From Synaphobranchus kaupii (taxonomy: Eukaryota > Chordata > Actinopteri > Anguilliformes > Synaphobranchidae), in NCBI GenBank assembly GCA_029718625.1, contig CM056377.1, positions 35,419,844-35,483,843 on the forward strand: a stretch of 64,000 nucleotides of DNA, given 5' to 3'. This document shows positions 1 to 10,036 of the stretch, piece by piece. Positions within the stretch are counted from its first letter, which is position 1, and each line of letters begins with the position of its first letter. A program made the translations under genes and the position numbers. The notes beneath the pieces are model-generated. The model was not told where the DNA came from, did no database searches, and worked only from the letters and a program-made list of their open reading frames with translations.

Positions 1-549
1 TTTATGATTGCCTACTGTTTGGTTTATTTATAATAGGCCAAAGTATATTTTGTTTTATTATACAGTCTATTTTGTATTATTATTGGCCATTGTGTTATGT
101 TTAATTTTGTATAGGCCCATCTTAAATGTTTTATAGGCTTTAGCCTACTTAATTTGTTATATTACAAGTGCACTGTAGGCCTGTAGCAGTCTACGAGTTA
201 ATTTGCACTTGAAGCGGGCCGGCCGCTGTGCTAGATTGTTATATTGAACCCCGCATGCGATTAGATGCGCGTGTGAAATGCTGCAAGATGAAATAAAGAA
301 ACATTATGTGACATGGGAACTTAGAGTAATCTTTGACTTTATTGCTATATTTAACATGGCTATTATAGTCTTGCACCAACCTCTCTACTGTAACGCTAAC
401 ATGGCGAACGTCCCAGTTTATTACAATGACGTTGAAAATGCCAAATGAATTGGTTTAACGAATTTCGGGACAGCGTGCTTCTACTCCCAGGATAGAAAAT
501 GTTTTATTTCCAGGAAAAATATGAATCCCTAGTATGGATGTTTCTCCAG
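1..549. other. Intronic or upstream sequence, no gene seen
   Basis: AT-rich sequence with recurring TAGGC/GCCTA motifs at about 30-190 and an AATAAA-like hexamer near 291. It could be the tail of an old transposable element, but I do not recognise the family. No earlier patj exon with a compatible phase is visible here. Confidence 0.4.
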
Positions 550-649
550 AGCTGTCTGCTGAGATGTGGCGGGAGACCGGGGAAAGCGACGTGGACTCGG
601 ATTCCAGGAACGGAGGCTCTGAGCTCACGCTGACGGATACAGACACCGA
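550..649 (+). CDS. patj: patj exon: acidic linker before PDZ6
   Basis: The exon encodes an acidic, Ser/Asp-rich linker reading ELSAEMWRETGESDVDSDS and later SELTLTDTDTE. The acceptor is TTTCTCCAG at 541-549 and the donor GTGAGT follows 649. It ends in phase 2 and joins in frame to the exon at 2829. An alternative acceptor after CCCTAG (exon start 530) would add MDVSP upstream and also stays open, so the 5' boundary is uncertain. Linkers between PDZ5 and PDZ6 are poorly conserved, so the call rests on phase, composition and splice sites. No folded domain is seen. Confidence 0.72.
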
Positions 650-654
650 GTGAG

Positions 655-832
655 TGAGCAGACACTCGTACCTCATTATACACACACGCACACATGACCA
701 TATAAATACGCACATACTCGCATGCACACATTATACACACACACACATTCACACATACACAAACTCTTATACACACACACACACACACACACATACACGC
801 GTCCGTCACACACACATTCACTCACAAACACA
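655..832. repeat. Interrupted (CA)n microsatellite
   Basis: Alternating CA/TA runs with the longest pure CA tract at about 770-791. It starts only a few bases after the splice donor at 650. Confidence 0.9.
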
Positions 833-1770
833 AACTCATCCTTTTGGATTGTTCCTGCAAATTTTGCCCTTGACCTTTTTGCTATGAATACTAGTCTCTC
901 ACTAATCTATCCATTACTGCAGTTTAGGGAATGAAATGACTCCAAGTTATTTAGAACAGTTTTAGCTCATAGCATATCTCAGTATGTTGCTTGGTTTTCT
1001 CCCTGCCTGTCGTTAGCAATGGCTCTTTCAATCACAGCATTTCTCAAAGATCAGAGACAGATAGTTAAACAAAGCAATGCTGCAGGATCCAATAAGAGGC
1101 CTTGTGTATGATTGTTTGAAATACTCTGGTGGTTGCCTATTCTGGTGTGTGTACCTTATTCAATTTAATGTTGGATTTAATTACTTGTATAAATCACAAG
1201 TGGGGTCGCAGCCCCATCTGCTGGTGAAAAAAGGGTATAGCACAGCCATTAAAAATCAGTGGCTCCAAACCCCTTCTGCTTTGACAAGCCATGGATGTGT
1301 AACAAGCTTAGCAAGAAGGCTTTTTGAAGTGAAACGTGCGAGAATACACCGGTGAACGAAAAATTAAATCAAACGAAACCAAACCTCGCAGAGGGGTGTT
1401 TTTTTTCCCTGCCCCATCCCGCAGTAGCATCAAAGCCCCTTTTTCTTTTTGGAAGATAAAAGGGGCTGACCGAGAGGGAGGTCACGCTGTAAAATGTGTC
1501 AGTCGCTGCCAGCTGTTTGTCCTGTCACTTTGATTGAGAACACGCAAAGTGAGGCTGATTACGTGCGGCGGGAGAACAGGCTCGTTCTCCGGGAATCTTG
1601 ACATGTCTCGCAGAACGCTAAAGCAGCTCGATCGTTTTGATCCGTCGGGGCTGCGCTGGCGTTGCGCCCTCTCCTTTCTCTCCCACTTGTTTGAAGCAAA
1701 GTCTCTCAAGGAGAGTCAAATGTGTTTTTTTGCATTCCGTATTGGATATGGGGAAGAACAGTGTTGGAAT

Positions 1771-2197
1771 TAACGCCCTCGTTCGAATATTTCTTTGAGC
1801 GCAATGATGGTCATCGCCACAACGTGGTGTATTGCCTTTCTTTCGGTCTTCTTCTTTAATTAGATCTGATGCAGTATAGTAAACTTCAGAGGCAACGTGA
1901 AATGGCCTTGCAGCTTCCATGTGATTGGCAAGAACACATCACATGATCACATGGAAGCTGCACGACCTTGCTGCTGATTGGCTGTCTTATCAACATCCAA
2001 TAGATATCAGAGTTGTTGTTTTTTTTTCCGGAGGCATTTCACGTTGCCTCTGAAGTTGGGGGAGGTTTGCTACCGCATCAGGTATTATTAAAGAAAAAAA
2101 GACAGGCAGAAAGGCAATACACCACATGGTGGCGATGACCGTTATTTTGCTCAAAAAATATTTGATAATTATCTAACAAGTATATCGCCCAGCCCTA
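1771..2197. mobile_element. hAT-type MITE with long inverted arms
   Basis: The direct repeat GTTGGAAT lies at 1763-1770 and again at 2198-2205, an 8-bp target duplication as made by hAT transposases. The two arms are imperfect inverted copies over more than 100 bp. For example GGTCATCGCCAC at about 1810 matches the complement of GTGGCGATGACC at about 2132, and GAGGCAACGTGAAATG at about 1890 matches CATTTCACGTTGCCTC at about 2034. The right end, complement of CGCCCAGCCCTA, is a familiar fish hAT terminus; the left end is eroded. There is no transposase. Confidence 0.85.
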
Positions 2198-2828
2198 GTT
2201 GGAATGCGTTTCGGCACTTAGTCTGCAGCGAGTGTTCACTGAGTCTACTGGTATAATATACATATATACTAATAATATACTACATATTATGCCTTTGTAT
2301 GTGAAGGGGGAGGAGTAATCTGCTGCACGTTTATGGCTCATGGAGTTCATCCGTTGAAGGTCTCCGCATTTTAACCCAAGTTCATTCACAATGATCCTTT
2401 TGTTTTCCTTCACCGCTCTGACATCATCAGGTCTGTCCAATCGGCCGCAAAGGAGAAGGGAAAGAGGAGGAGCCAGGGCCCTTCCAGGCAAGTTCTCCGA
2501 GTGGGATACAGGTACAGAGCATTTTAACGCACACCTCAGAATGCTTCCATTCACAGTGGAATTAAGGAAATTCATTTACCTCAACAAGTAAATTACACTT
2601 CCAAATCTGTCAATGACCCGACTGTTTTGTACGGAGCTGAGAGACATTACAGTAGTTGTGTTAGGTCAGTGGTTTTCCAGGTTCGTGCTAGTCGTCATGT
2701 GTGAGCTTCTGTTGAAGGCTTGTATTCCGAGTCTGAAATTTTCTTTGGTCTCGTTGTATTTGTCTGTAGTTGTGTTGGAGCTGTTATTACAGCTGTACAT
2801 GGAGTGAGTGTGTTTATTTTCCCCTCAG

Positions 2829-2900
2829 AGACTTGCCTGAGAGAGAGGAGGGAGAGGGGGAGGAAACCCCTGTGTTCAGTCACTGGGCTCCCCCACGCAG
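2829..2900 (+). CDS. patj: patj exon: acidic linker leading into PDZ6
   Basis: A 72-nt exon with acceptor TTTTCCCCTCAG and donor GTATGT. Entered and left in phase 2, it reads [19 protein letters not shown] then APPR, and the split codon AG|G gives a second Arg at the next exon. The resulting [12 protein letters not shown] resembles the PPRRVELWREP-type lead-in that I recall for MPDZ/PATJ PDZ domains, which supports both exon and phase. The acidic stretch continues the linker from 550-649. Confidence 0.88.
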
Positions 2901-3294
2901 GTATGTCTGTCTATCCGTCCCTTTTACCGCACAGGTGTGTCTGTCTGTCCGTCTCACAGTACCCCTCTCCTTTAAACACAGTGTACACCCCTTTGACTCC
3001 TGTTCACATTCCTAGGACACCTAAAACAGTCTGTGTTTTATTACATACTGTTTATCATTTGACTCATATCTAAATGGAGAGTGAAAAATGTTTTAACAGA
3101 AAGATTCAATAGTTATTTGAAAGTGAGCCCCTGGGAAGGTGTTCAGTTGCAGATACTAAGTACGTACCGATCAATGGCCCTATCAGGCTCTCTAATAAAT
3201 GCTCCGTATGGCCAACCAAAAGCTACGAGTGCCCTGAGTGTCTTTTACAGAGTAAAGGAGCCATTGCAGAATTATAATACTGAGCATGACTTAA

Positions 3295-3840
3295 AGGATA
3301 AGGGCAGCAATTGTTAGTATTTTTCTTATTGTCACTACCTATTATCACAAAAAACATGGCCAATCATGGTGTAGTTTTTACCAAATTTACTTCAAAATGG
3401 AGCAAATTGTTCATTTTGATGGTGGCTTTTCGGTATTTCTGCGCTGCGCATTTGTACAGCCTACATTCAATGCAGTAGTGAATAGACGAGCCGAGGGAAG
3501 CCATGACACGCAGGCAGTATATAGAGCAGGAGCTGCTAGCTGTGTTTTGGGGGAAAACAAATAGCAACTTTTTAATTTCTGTGAAACTTCTGTGAACTAT
3601 GCGTGGGACAATGAAGTGCTCGGTACCCCGGTTGTGGAAATGGTCGGCTTGCCTATTCACTACCCCATCGAATGTATGACAAATGTGCAGCACCAAAATA
3701 CTGAAAATAGTCCCCCATTGAAATTAACAATTTGCTCCGTTTTGAACTAAATTTGGTAAAAACTACACTGGCTGTGTTTCTTTGTGATAATAGGTAGTGA
3801 CAATAAGAAAAATATTTTTTTTAAATGACAGCCTTATCCT
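3295..3840. mobile_element. TTAA-flanked MITE (piggyBac/Kolobok-like), 546 bp
   Basis: The element begins AGGATAAGG and ends CCTTATCCT, with TTAA at 3291-3294 and 3841-3844. The terminal inverted repeats extend over about 110 bp. On the left are CTTATTGTCACTACCTATTAT and AGTTTTTACCAAATTTA; on the right are the complements of ATAATAGGTAGTGACAATAAG and TAAATTTGGTAAAAACT. No transposase is present. TTAA duplication is typical of piggyBac and Kolobok superfamilies, which I cannot tell apart here. Confidence 0.85.
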
Positions 3841-3908
3841 TTAAGAGGTTATTCTGTTCACTTAAATGGAAAACAATGGAAAGCCCCTACAACTGCGCCT
3901 AATCTATG

Positions 3909-3912
<4 letters not shown>

Positions 3913-3942
<30 letters not shown>

Positions 3943-4018
3943 ATGCATGCCTGTGTGGTGTGTGTATGTGTGTGTATGCATATATGTGTGTATATGTGTG
4001 TGTGTCACTGTGTGCATG

Positions 4019-4072
<54 letters not shown>

Positions 4073-4160
4073 TGCGTGCGTGCATGCATGCCTGTGTGGT
4101 GTGTGTATGTGTGTGTATGCATATATGTGTGTATATGTGTGTGTGTCACTGTGTGCATGC

Positions 4161-4191
<31 letters not shown>

Positions 4192-4443
4192 TGCATGCCT
4201 GTGTGGTGTGTGTATGTGTGTGTATGCATATATGTGTGTATATGTGTGTGTGTCACTGTGTGCATGCGTGTGTGTGTGTGTGTGTGTGTGTGCGTGCATG
4301 CATGCATGCCTGTGTGGTGTGTGTATGTGTGTATATGTGTGTGTGTGTGTCACTGTGTGCATGCGTGTGTGTGTGTGTGTGCATGCATGTGTGTGTGTGC
4401 GTATACGCATATGTGTGTGTGTTTCTGTGTGTACGTGCGTTTG
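3913..4443. repeat. Compound (GT)n with four copies of a higher-order unit
   Basis: Long GT runs alternate with a repeated block beginning CATGCATGCCTGTGTGGTG at about 3941, 4082, 4189 and 4301, each followed by the same GTATG/TCACTGTGTGCATGC segment. Unit spacing is about 106-141 bp because the GT tracts vary. The array lies directly against the acceptor of the PDZ6 exon. Confidence 0.92.
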
Positions 4444-4448
4444 TGAAG

Positions 4449-4626
4449 GGTGGAGGTGTGGCAGGAGCCACAGGAGTCCCTTGGCATCAGCATTGTTGGT
4501 GGTCGCACCGTGATAAAGCGCCTGAAGAACGGAGAGGAGCTGAAGGGAATCTTCATCAAGCAGGTGCTGCCAGACAGTCCCGCCGGGCGCACTCAGGCCC
4601 TCAAGACCGGAGACAAGATCCTGCAG
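4449..4626 (+). CDS. patj: patj exon: N-terminal two-thirds of PDZ6
   Basis: The first base completes the Arg codon from the previous exon. The frame then reads [18 protein letters not shown], followed by [20 protein letters not shown] and [26 protein letters not shown] is the carboxylate-binding loop (GLGF-type) of a PDZ domain, and [14 protein letters not shown] is the usual alpha-A and beta-D segment. The [15 protein letters not shown] insert between beta-B and beta-C marks PATJ PDZ6. The donor GTGAGG follows in phase 0. The acceptor GAAG is weak, with GT repeats in place of a pyrimidine tract. Confidence 0.97.
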
Positions 4627-4893
4627 GTGAGGCTGGGTAACCCAACAGGAACCCTGCTGAAGCATCATGAACCCTACTCATACCTCTGAATGAGAATAAC
4701 TGTTAAAACAGAACATGCTAACAGTATCTTACTGTACTCTAGCTCTGACTGAGAACAGCCACCCTGCTTATACGGGAGGCCCCAGGCTGATATTACAGAG
4801 TATTACCAAGGGCTTCCTGTAATCTCTGACTCTCCCTCTCTCTCTCTCTATCTCTCTCCCTCCCTCTCCCTCTCCCTGCCTCCCTCTCTCCAG
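4627..4893. other. Short patj intron with long polypyrimidine tract
   Basis: A 267-bp intron. From about 4828 to the acceptor at 4893 it is nearly pure CT, an unusually long pyrimidine tract before the second PDZ6 exon. Confidence 0.88.
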
Positions 4894-5004
4894 GTATCAG
4901 GGATAGACCTGCAGAACGCCAGCCATGACGAGGCGGTGCAGGCCATTAAGGCAGCCACTCGTCCAGTGGTCTTCATCGTCCAGAGTCTGTCTGCCACTCC
5001 GCGG
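4894..5004 (+). CDS. patj: patj exon: C-terminal part of PDZ6
   Basis: 111 nt in phase 0, from CTCTCTCCAG to donor GTAACA. It reads [20 protein letters not shown] then [17 protein letters not shown]. This is the beta-E, alpha-B and beta-F part of PDZ6: [14 protein letters not shown] is the alpha-B ligand-groove helix with its His, and [10 protein letters not shown] the last strand. It matches the human PATJ stretch as remembered with few changes. It follows the 4449-4626 exon without loss of frame. Confidence 0.97.
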
Positions 5005-6412
5005 GTAACAAATTATCTCTTACGCTCTCTCACACACGTTCAGTTTCTCACACACGCACAATATATGGGTTGCATGATGCACTGTTTTAACCAGGTGGCC
5101 ATCCAGAAGCCCCAAAATATGACATTTTGTTTGTTCCTTTTCAGGAAGTCTACCCAGACTTGTTTGTGAACACTAGTATACAGGAGCATTCTTTAAAGGG
5201 TAATTAAGTTTTATTTTTTTTTCCGACTTGGACCTGTTTTTTAGAACCATTTCCACCATGCTGATCGGTAATAATAATAATGTTGTTGTATCTTTCTTTT
5301 TTGAGCTTTGGTCTCCGCTCTGCTTTAGAGTGGAGTCCAATGGCAATGGGGAATATTTAGGTACAGGTTCAGTTTACCTCAAACAAGCCCAGTTTATCTA
5401 AATCTCTTATTTGGAAATTAAGACGAGTGTGAAAGTTGAAATTTAATTGCCGAAATTAAAATTAAAATATGTTCGGTTGCATGCTCTGTGGTGGAAATGG
5501 TTCGTAAAAATTGTCCAAGTCGAGAAAAAAAACAAAAAAAAGGAAAGAAATGTGTAAAATGTGAGAAATGTGTGTAAAACAACGCAGGCACGCTCAGGCT
5601 TACGTAGGTTCAGGTCAATAATCAAGTGAGAACGGCGAGAGCGCAGTCCCATCTGTTCCCCCACACCTCCTTCCCTCAGCACAAGCCCCGGGCAGGTAAC
5701 GGCAACTCCCGCGAACCAACCGCTGGCTTTCCCAGCGTGACCCATTACCGCACGCCGGTTCTCCTGCGCGGCCCGCGTCGTTAATGCGGCATTACGAGCG
5801 CTCCGATGCACCCTCGGCTAGCAGCCAGCCAGCCAGCCGCCGACCCGTCTGCGCGCTCGTTCCTCGCCGTCGCGGGGCGGCCATTATCGCCATTTCGCCG
5901 AGAGCCCGGCTGTTTTCCTCCCGAATGCTCCGCTTCGCTCTGTTGTTGTTTTAGTTTTTTTTTTACGCTGTGGCCATCGGCGCATTTTTGCGTGCAGAGC
6001 CGGGGTAATTAGTTGTGTTCCCGCAGCGTCTCTGTGGTGTTAGCATCGCTTGCTTTGGTCTGGGCAGATATGAATTATACTGTGTAACGGGCCGGTCTTC
6101 AGTGTAATAGGTTGGCAGCTAAAATGGATGTAATTGTCTTTTGATATTTTTCGGATGTTTTTTAGACCGCAAATTTGATTACGTTTATATTGTTATGTAG
6201 CCAGATTGTTGTGCGGACATCAAATTTTTGACTTTAATTATATTGTTGTGTGGTAATCTTGCCTTCACTGCTGTTGGACCATAATGGAAATCATTTTCAA
6301 CTTTATTGTGCCATCCTTGCTCATGCAAGACTCCGTCTTTTATCAATTTGACCAATAAAAAAAACAAAGTAACTAACTAACCAACTCGTCCTCTCTGCGT
6401 CTGTCTCCACAG
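5005..6412. other. patj intron (1.4 kb)
   Basis: Mostly unique. The block 5620-6010 is CpG-rich and ends in AT-rich sequence toward the next acceptor. No gene, RNA or clear transposon is seen. Confidence 0.7.
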
Positions 6413-6472
6413 CCTGTGTCCGTCATGGCTCCCAGCTTAGGCAACCACAAGGCCAAGAGAAAGGGCGCGCAG
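6413..6472 (+). CDS. patj: patj exon: short basic linker after PDZ6
   Basis: A 60-nt phase-0 exon between CTGTCTCCACAG and GTAAGA. It reads PVSVMAPSLGNHKAKRKGAQ. In human PATJ the segment after PDZ6 is also a short Asn/Lys-rich linker, so position and composition agree although the sequence is diverged. Both splice sites are strong. The exon is symmetric, so it could be skipped without a frame change. Confidence 0.88.
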
Positions 6473-8025
6473 GTAAGACCTTCCCCCGGGGCTGCGCGGC
6501 CCCCGCCTTTCGCGCCGCCCTAAATCATCCCGTTGACCCCGCGTACATCATAACCGGCCCCCTGCTCAGTGAAGGGAACGCGGGTGTCACGGCCTCTATA
6601 GGGCTGATGAATTGATGGCGACGCGTGGCCTTGCGCAATACGTCATGTCACTCATCTCCTCAGTGTCTGTATTCAGTACGGCGGCCTGCTCTGTGATGAT
6701 TGAACGTGCTTCAGCATCACTTGGAGAAAGAAGCACCACATTGTGGAAAGGTTTTCTATAAAAAAAAAGAGCATTCCAATTTCTGTTGGTGGAGAATATA
6801 CTGGTAACTAAGCCTCTATTTTAAGTGTATTATAACATGCGTACCTGCCTGCAGGGATGACGTCAGTCAACCTTAGTAATTGCTAAGTGAAGTGTGGTGA
6901 GGCTGAATCTTGGTACGATATTGCTGTGCGTTCGCTGTTTGTTCCTGCGTTATGCTCCTCGCCAGCAGGTGGCGCTGTTCTGCAGCCGAGTTCATGCGTC
7001 ACACCGCCCCCCGCCCGTCTGGGCCTCGGCTCGTTCACCGCCGCGGCTGCGGAGAGACGACATCGATTGTTAGCCGGAGCACGAGTGGCCTGATTGGAAC
7101 TATTTATAAGGGCGTAAATTGAAAATTGTGATCGTCTGATTAATTTTCTTTTTGCCGCTTGCGTCACGATCGGCTCTCGAGGACCGAGGAGATTGTTAAC
7201 CACAGCCGCCAAAAGGTCCCAATTAGAGGAGGGAAATTTAATTAAAATTCTGCTGATTGCTCAGATATAAAATTAATATCTGGTTTCGGATAAAAGAAAT
7301 TCAGCGGCCTGCCAAGCAGAAGCCCGAGGGAACCTTGTATGAGCGCGTTCCTATTTTTCAGATTGGATTTTTTTTCAGGCGAGTCTCAGGGAGGCATTAC
7401 GGGGCCTGGCCTAAGGATATTACCACTTTGACCTGCCCTGTTAGAGCTGCCTCTGCTCTATCTGTAGAAGCCTGGAGCCTCTGCTCACTTATGACTGAAT
7501 GCATTCAGGCTTCGGCTATCTGCTACTGAGTGGTGGTGGTATCTACTGCGCGAAAGATGTCCGAGTACGTAGGCTGAAGCCGGCGGCTTCCCCTGAAGCC
7601 ATTGTTTGGAAGGAAGCTGCCCTTTATTCTCGAGAAGACTTCGCTTGAAGGTGACTGGACATGAAAGACTTTGACAGGGTAAAGGCTGGGGGCCCCGTTT
7701 TTTTACTTACTCTGTGGTGCCGAGTCTGGGGGGAGGGGCTGCGAGGAAGGCTGGCGGTTATTCGCGGAGACCCCGCCCTTTCACAAACGCAGACCCTCGG
7801 GAAGGCTTTAGCGCGGAGAGCAGTAGCAGCTGATTAATGGTAATTGATTGAGCGCGAGTCGGGCCCGCCGTTGATGCGCGCAGGAGGAACCGCGTAATGC
7901 GCCCGTGAGGTACACACAGGCGCAATTAGCCTTGATTAAACGCAGTGGCGCCGCGATAAATACTGAGGAAATGGCCTCTTATTATTTATCCTCCATCGTG
8001 AGGCAGGGAGACGGGGCGGGTGGTG

Positions 8026-8048
8026 GGGAGGGGGGGGGGGGGGGGGTT
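8026..8048. repeat. Poly-G run
   Basis: About 20 consecutive G. A second run with one interruption lies at about 8247-8270. Such runs are prone to sequencing length error and can form G-quadruplexes. Confidence 0.85.
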
Positions 8049-9212
8049 TTGCGATTCAAACCGCACGCTCGTCCCTGCGTGACCGGACTGGCGATCGGGT
8101 GCATATGCTCCCCCTGGAGGCCACAGATGGAGCGGCTGGGCTCCCCTCTCCGGCTCGTTTGAAGCGAGGCTCGGAGCGACGCTGCTCCTCTCAGAGCCGA
8201 CCTATTGCGGGGGCGCTGTATGAATCTGAACCACTGACGAGGCCTGGGGGTGGGGGGGGGGGGGGGGGGGTTCTCCGGAGATGATATTAATATATATATT
8301 TATTTTTTTCCCTTTTTGATTTCCACAGACTGTTTTCTGTATGACACTTCAAAGGGAGTTGTCAAAAGGGTAAAACCAGCTTTTCTCCCAGAGCTCAGAA
8401 TAGGGATGAAAAGAACAGCTATCCACACAATGCATGTTGGGTAGTTTGGTCCTCCCGGTATTGTGATATAGGGGCTGTGGCTTGTATTAGTGGTGATGCT
8501 TATGAGCCTTCCGGTCCTATTTTTTTATATGCTAATGTCACGTATGTATAATCGAACCCAGAAAGATGGAAAAGTTCTGCCTTAATGGGGGCGCTCTGTG
8601 TGATTGCTACGCATTTGTAATTTGAACACTTCGCTAATGATCAATCACTTCAGTTTCCAGTCCAGTTTTTTCATTTCTCATTACCATTTACATTCATCAC
8701 AATAGCTTGCGCAGCACCATTAAAGCTCTGAAAGGCCTCTTTGAGTTGATTGCCTGTAATTGATACACCTGCTGGCCATTAGAATGCCCTGCATGTTTAG
8801 AAGCTAGGTGTGTGAGTGAAGCGCTGACTGTGAAGTAGGCACAAGTAGTGCATTATAAATGCTTGCGGTGGTTTTGAAGAAAGGGTTTTCAGTTGCATTT
8901 TTTCAAATTTAAACTGTTTTGTACAAGAAGCACAGGCCGGCTTTCTCGAAACCGCTTTTTATCAACCAGCCACACAGAGCCAAATTGTGCGAGCGCAAAT
9001 GATAACGTCAAATATCTGGTAACCGCCGCAGACGTTCCAATATTTAATGAGTTTTTCTTTCTGTGTGGCAAGCCCTGTATATGGGGAGATAGAAAGGAGG
9101 AGTCTGAACCATCTACTGTTATGATTGTCTTTTGTATTTAGGCTCACCTTCACTGCAGAGAGAAAGGGATGTTCTTGGCAGTAGTTGCTGGAGCTGAACC
9201 ATTAACAGGCCT

Positions 9213-9517
9213 CTCTCTCTGTCAGTCTCTCTCTCTCTCTCCCTCCCTCTCTTCCTCCCACTTTCCATCTCCCTCCCACCCTCCTACCCTCTCTCTATCT
9301 CTCTCTCCCTCCCTCCCACCATCCCTCTATCTCCCTCCCTCCCTTCCTCCCACTATCTCTCTTTCTCCCTCCCACCCTCTCTCTATCTCTCTCTCTCCCT
9401 CCCACCCTCCCTCTATCTTCCTCCCTCCCTCCCTCTATCTCTCGCTTTCTCTCCCTCCCTCTCTCCCTCCCTCTCTCTCTCTCTCTCTCTCTCCCTCTCT
9501 CTCCCATACCCACCCAC

Positions 9518-9578
<61 letters not shown>

Positions 9579-9614
9579 CTCTCTCTCTCTCCCTCTCTCT
9601 CTCCTTCTCCCCTT
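9213..9614. repeat. Polypyrimidine (CT/CCT)n tract
   Basis: About 400 bases of nearly pure C and T on the + strand, built from CTCTCT, CCCTCC and CTATCT blocks with local higher-order repetition. It ends about 250 bp before the exon at 9868. Confidence 0.93.
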
Positions 9615-9867
9615 TAGGACGGTTCTGTACAGTCAGTCATGCTCAGGGTAGGAGGCGGGGGACTGTCTCCCCCCAGCAGTGAAGCCGCAGTGTTGGAAGG
9701 CTCTGAGATTGATAGCGCAGGGGACTGCAGCTCGAAGCCATGGCGAAAGCGCGGATCTCTCTGTCCTCCCTCTCGCCCGGCGGTATCCGTCACGAGCGTC
9801 CGTGCTTCAGCGCTTGCGTCCGGACCCCCGCGCGGTTCCGACTGACGCCCTTTTGTTTGGTTGACAG

Positions 9868-10036
9868 AGAGCAGCGTCGGGCGGCGCCCCTCCCCCCATG
9901 CGGCTCCCTCCCCCTTACAGGCCGCCCGGGGGGCAGCACCAGGAGGAGGAGGAGGAGGAGATGAAGGAGGAGGAGGAGGAGGAGGAGGAGGAGGAGGAAG
10001 AGGAGGAGGAAGAGGAGGAGCTGGACAGAGCCAGAG
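9868..10036 (+). CDS. patj: patj exon: proline-rich and poly-glutamate linker between PDZ6 and PDZ7
   Basis: A 169-nt exon entered in phase 0 after TTGACAG and left in phase 1 at GTGAGC. It reads RAASGGAPPPMRLPPPYRPP, then GGQHQ, then six Glu, Met-Lys, eighteen Glu and LDRAR. Human PATJ has APPPMKLPPPY followed by a modest acidic stretch here, so the exon is homologous. The Glu tract comes from (GAG/GAA)n at 9943-10020 and is much longer than the human acidic stretch I recall. The phase-1 end joins the PDZ7 exon 36.4 kb away (G|AG, Glu). Confidence 0.93.

Larger units (their letters stand above)
650..2828. other. patj intron (2.2 kb)
   Basis: It begins with a CA-rich microsatellite (about 655-830) and holds a hAT-type MITE with an 8-bp target duplication at 1771-2197. 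The rest (840-1760, 2206-2820) is apparently unique sequence without a supportable gene. Confidence 0.8.
2901..4448. other. patj intron (1.5 kb)
   Basis: Contains a TTAA-flanked MITE (3295-3840) and a compound GT repeat (3913-4443) that ends at the next acceptor. The stretch 2901-3290 has short TCTGTC-type simple repeats and no gene. Confidence 0.8.
6473..9867. other. patj intron (3.4 kb) with CpG-rich blocks and polypyrimidine tract
   Basis: Contains CpG-rich blocks mixed with TAATTA/TTAATT motifs (about 6940-7260 and 7800-8180), poly-G runs at about 8030-8047 and 8250-8270, AT-rich unique sequence (8280-9200) and a 400-bp polypyrimidine tract (9213-9614). No other exon or gene is seen. Confidence 0.75.

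Noticed and set aside
2391..2591. Frame after the acceptor-like ATCATCAG at 2430 as an extra exon
   Set aside because: An exon here would have to preserve phase 2 between 649 and 2829; no good donor follows in a fitting frame and no homology is seen.
3904..4668. Cys/Val and His/Thr open frames over the GT array, both strands
   Set aside because: Low-complexity translation of (GT)n. Only the part from 4449 on the + strand is real coding sequence.
9169..9651. Ser/Pro/Leu-rich frame over the polypyrimidine tract
   Set aside because: Translation of (CT)n and CCT repeats; no start context or homology.
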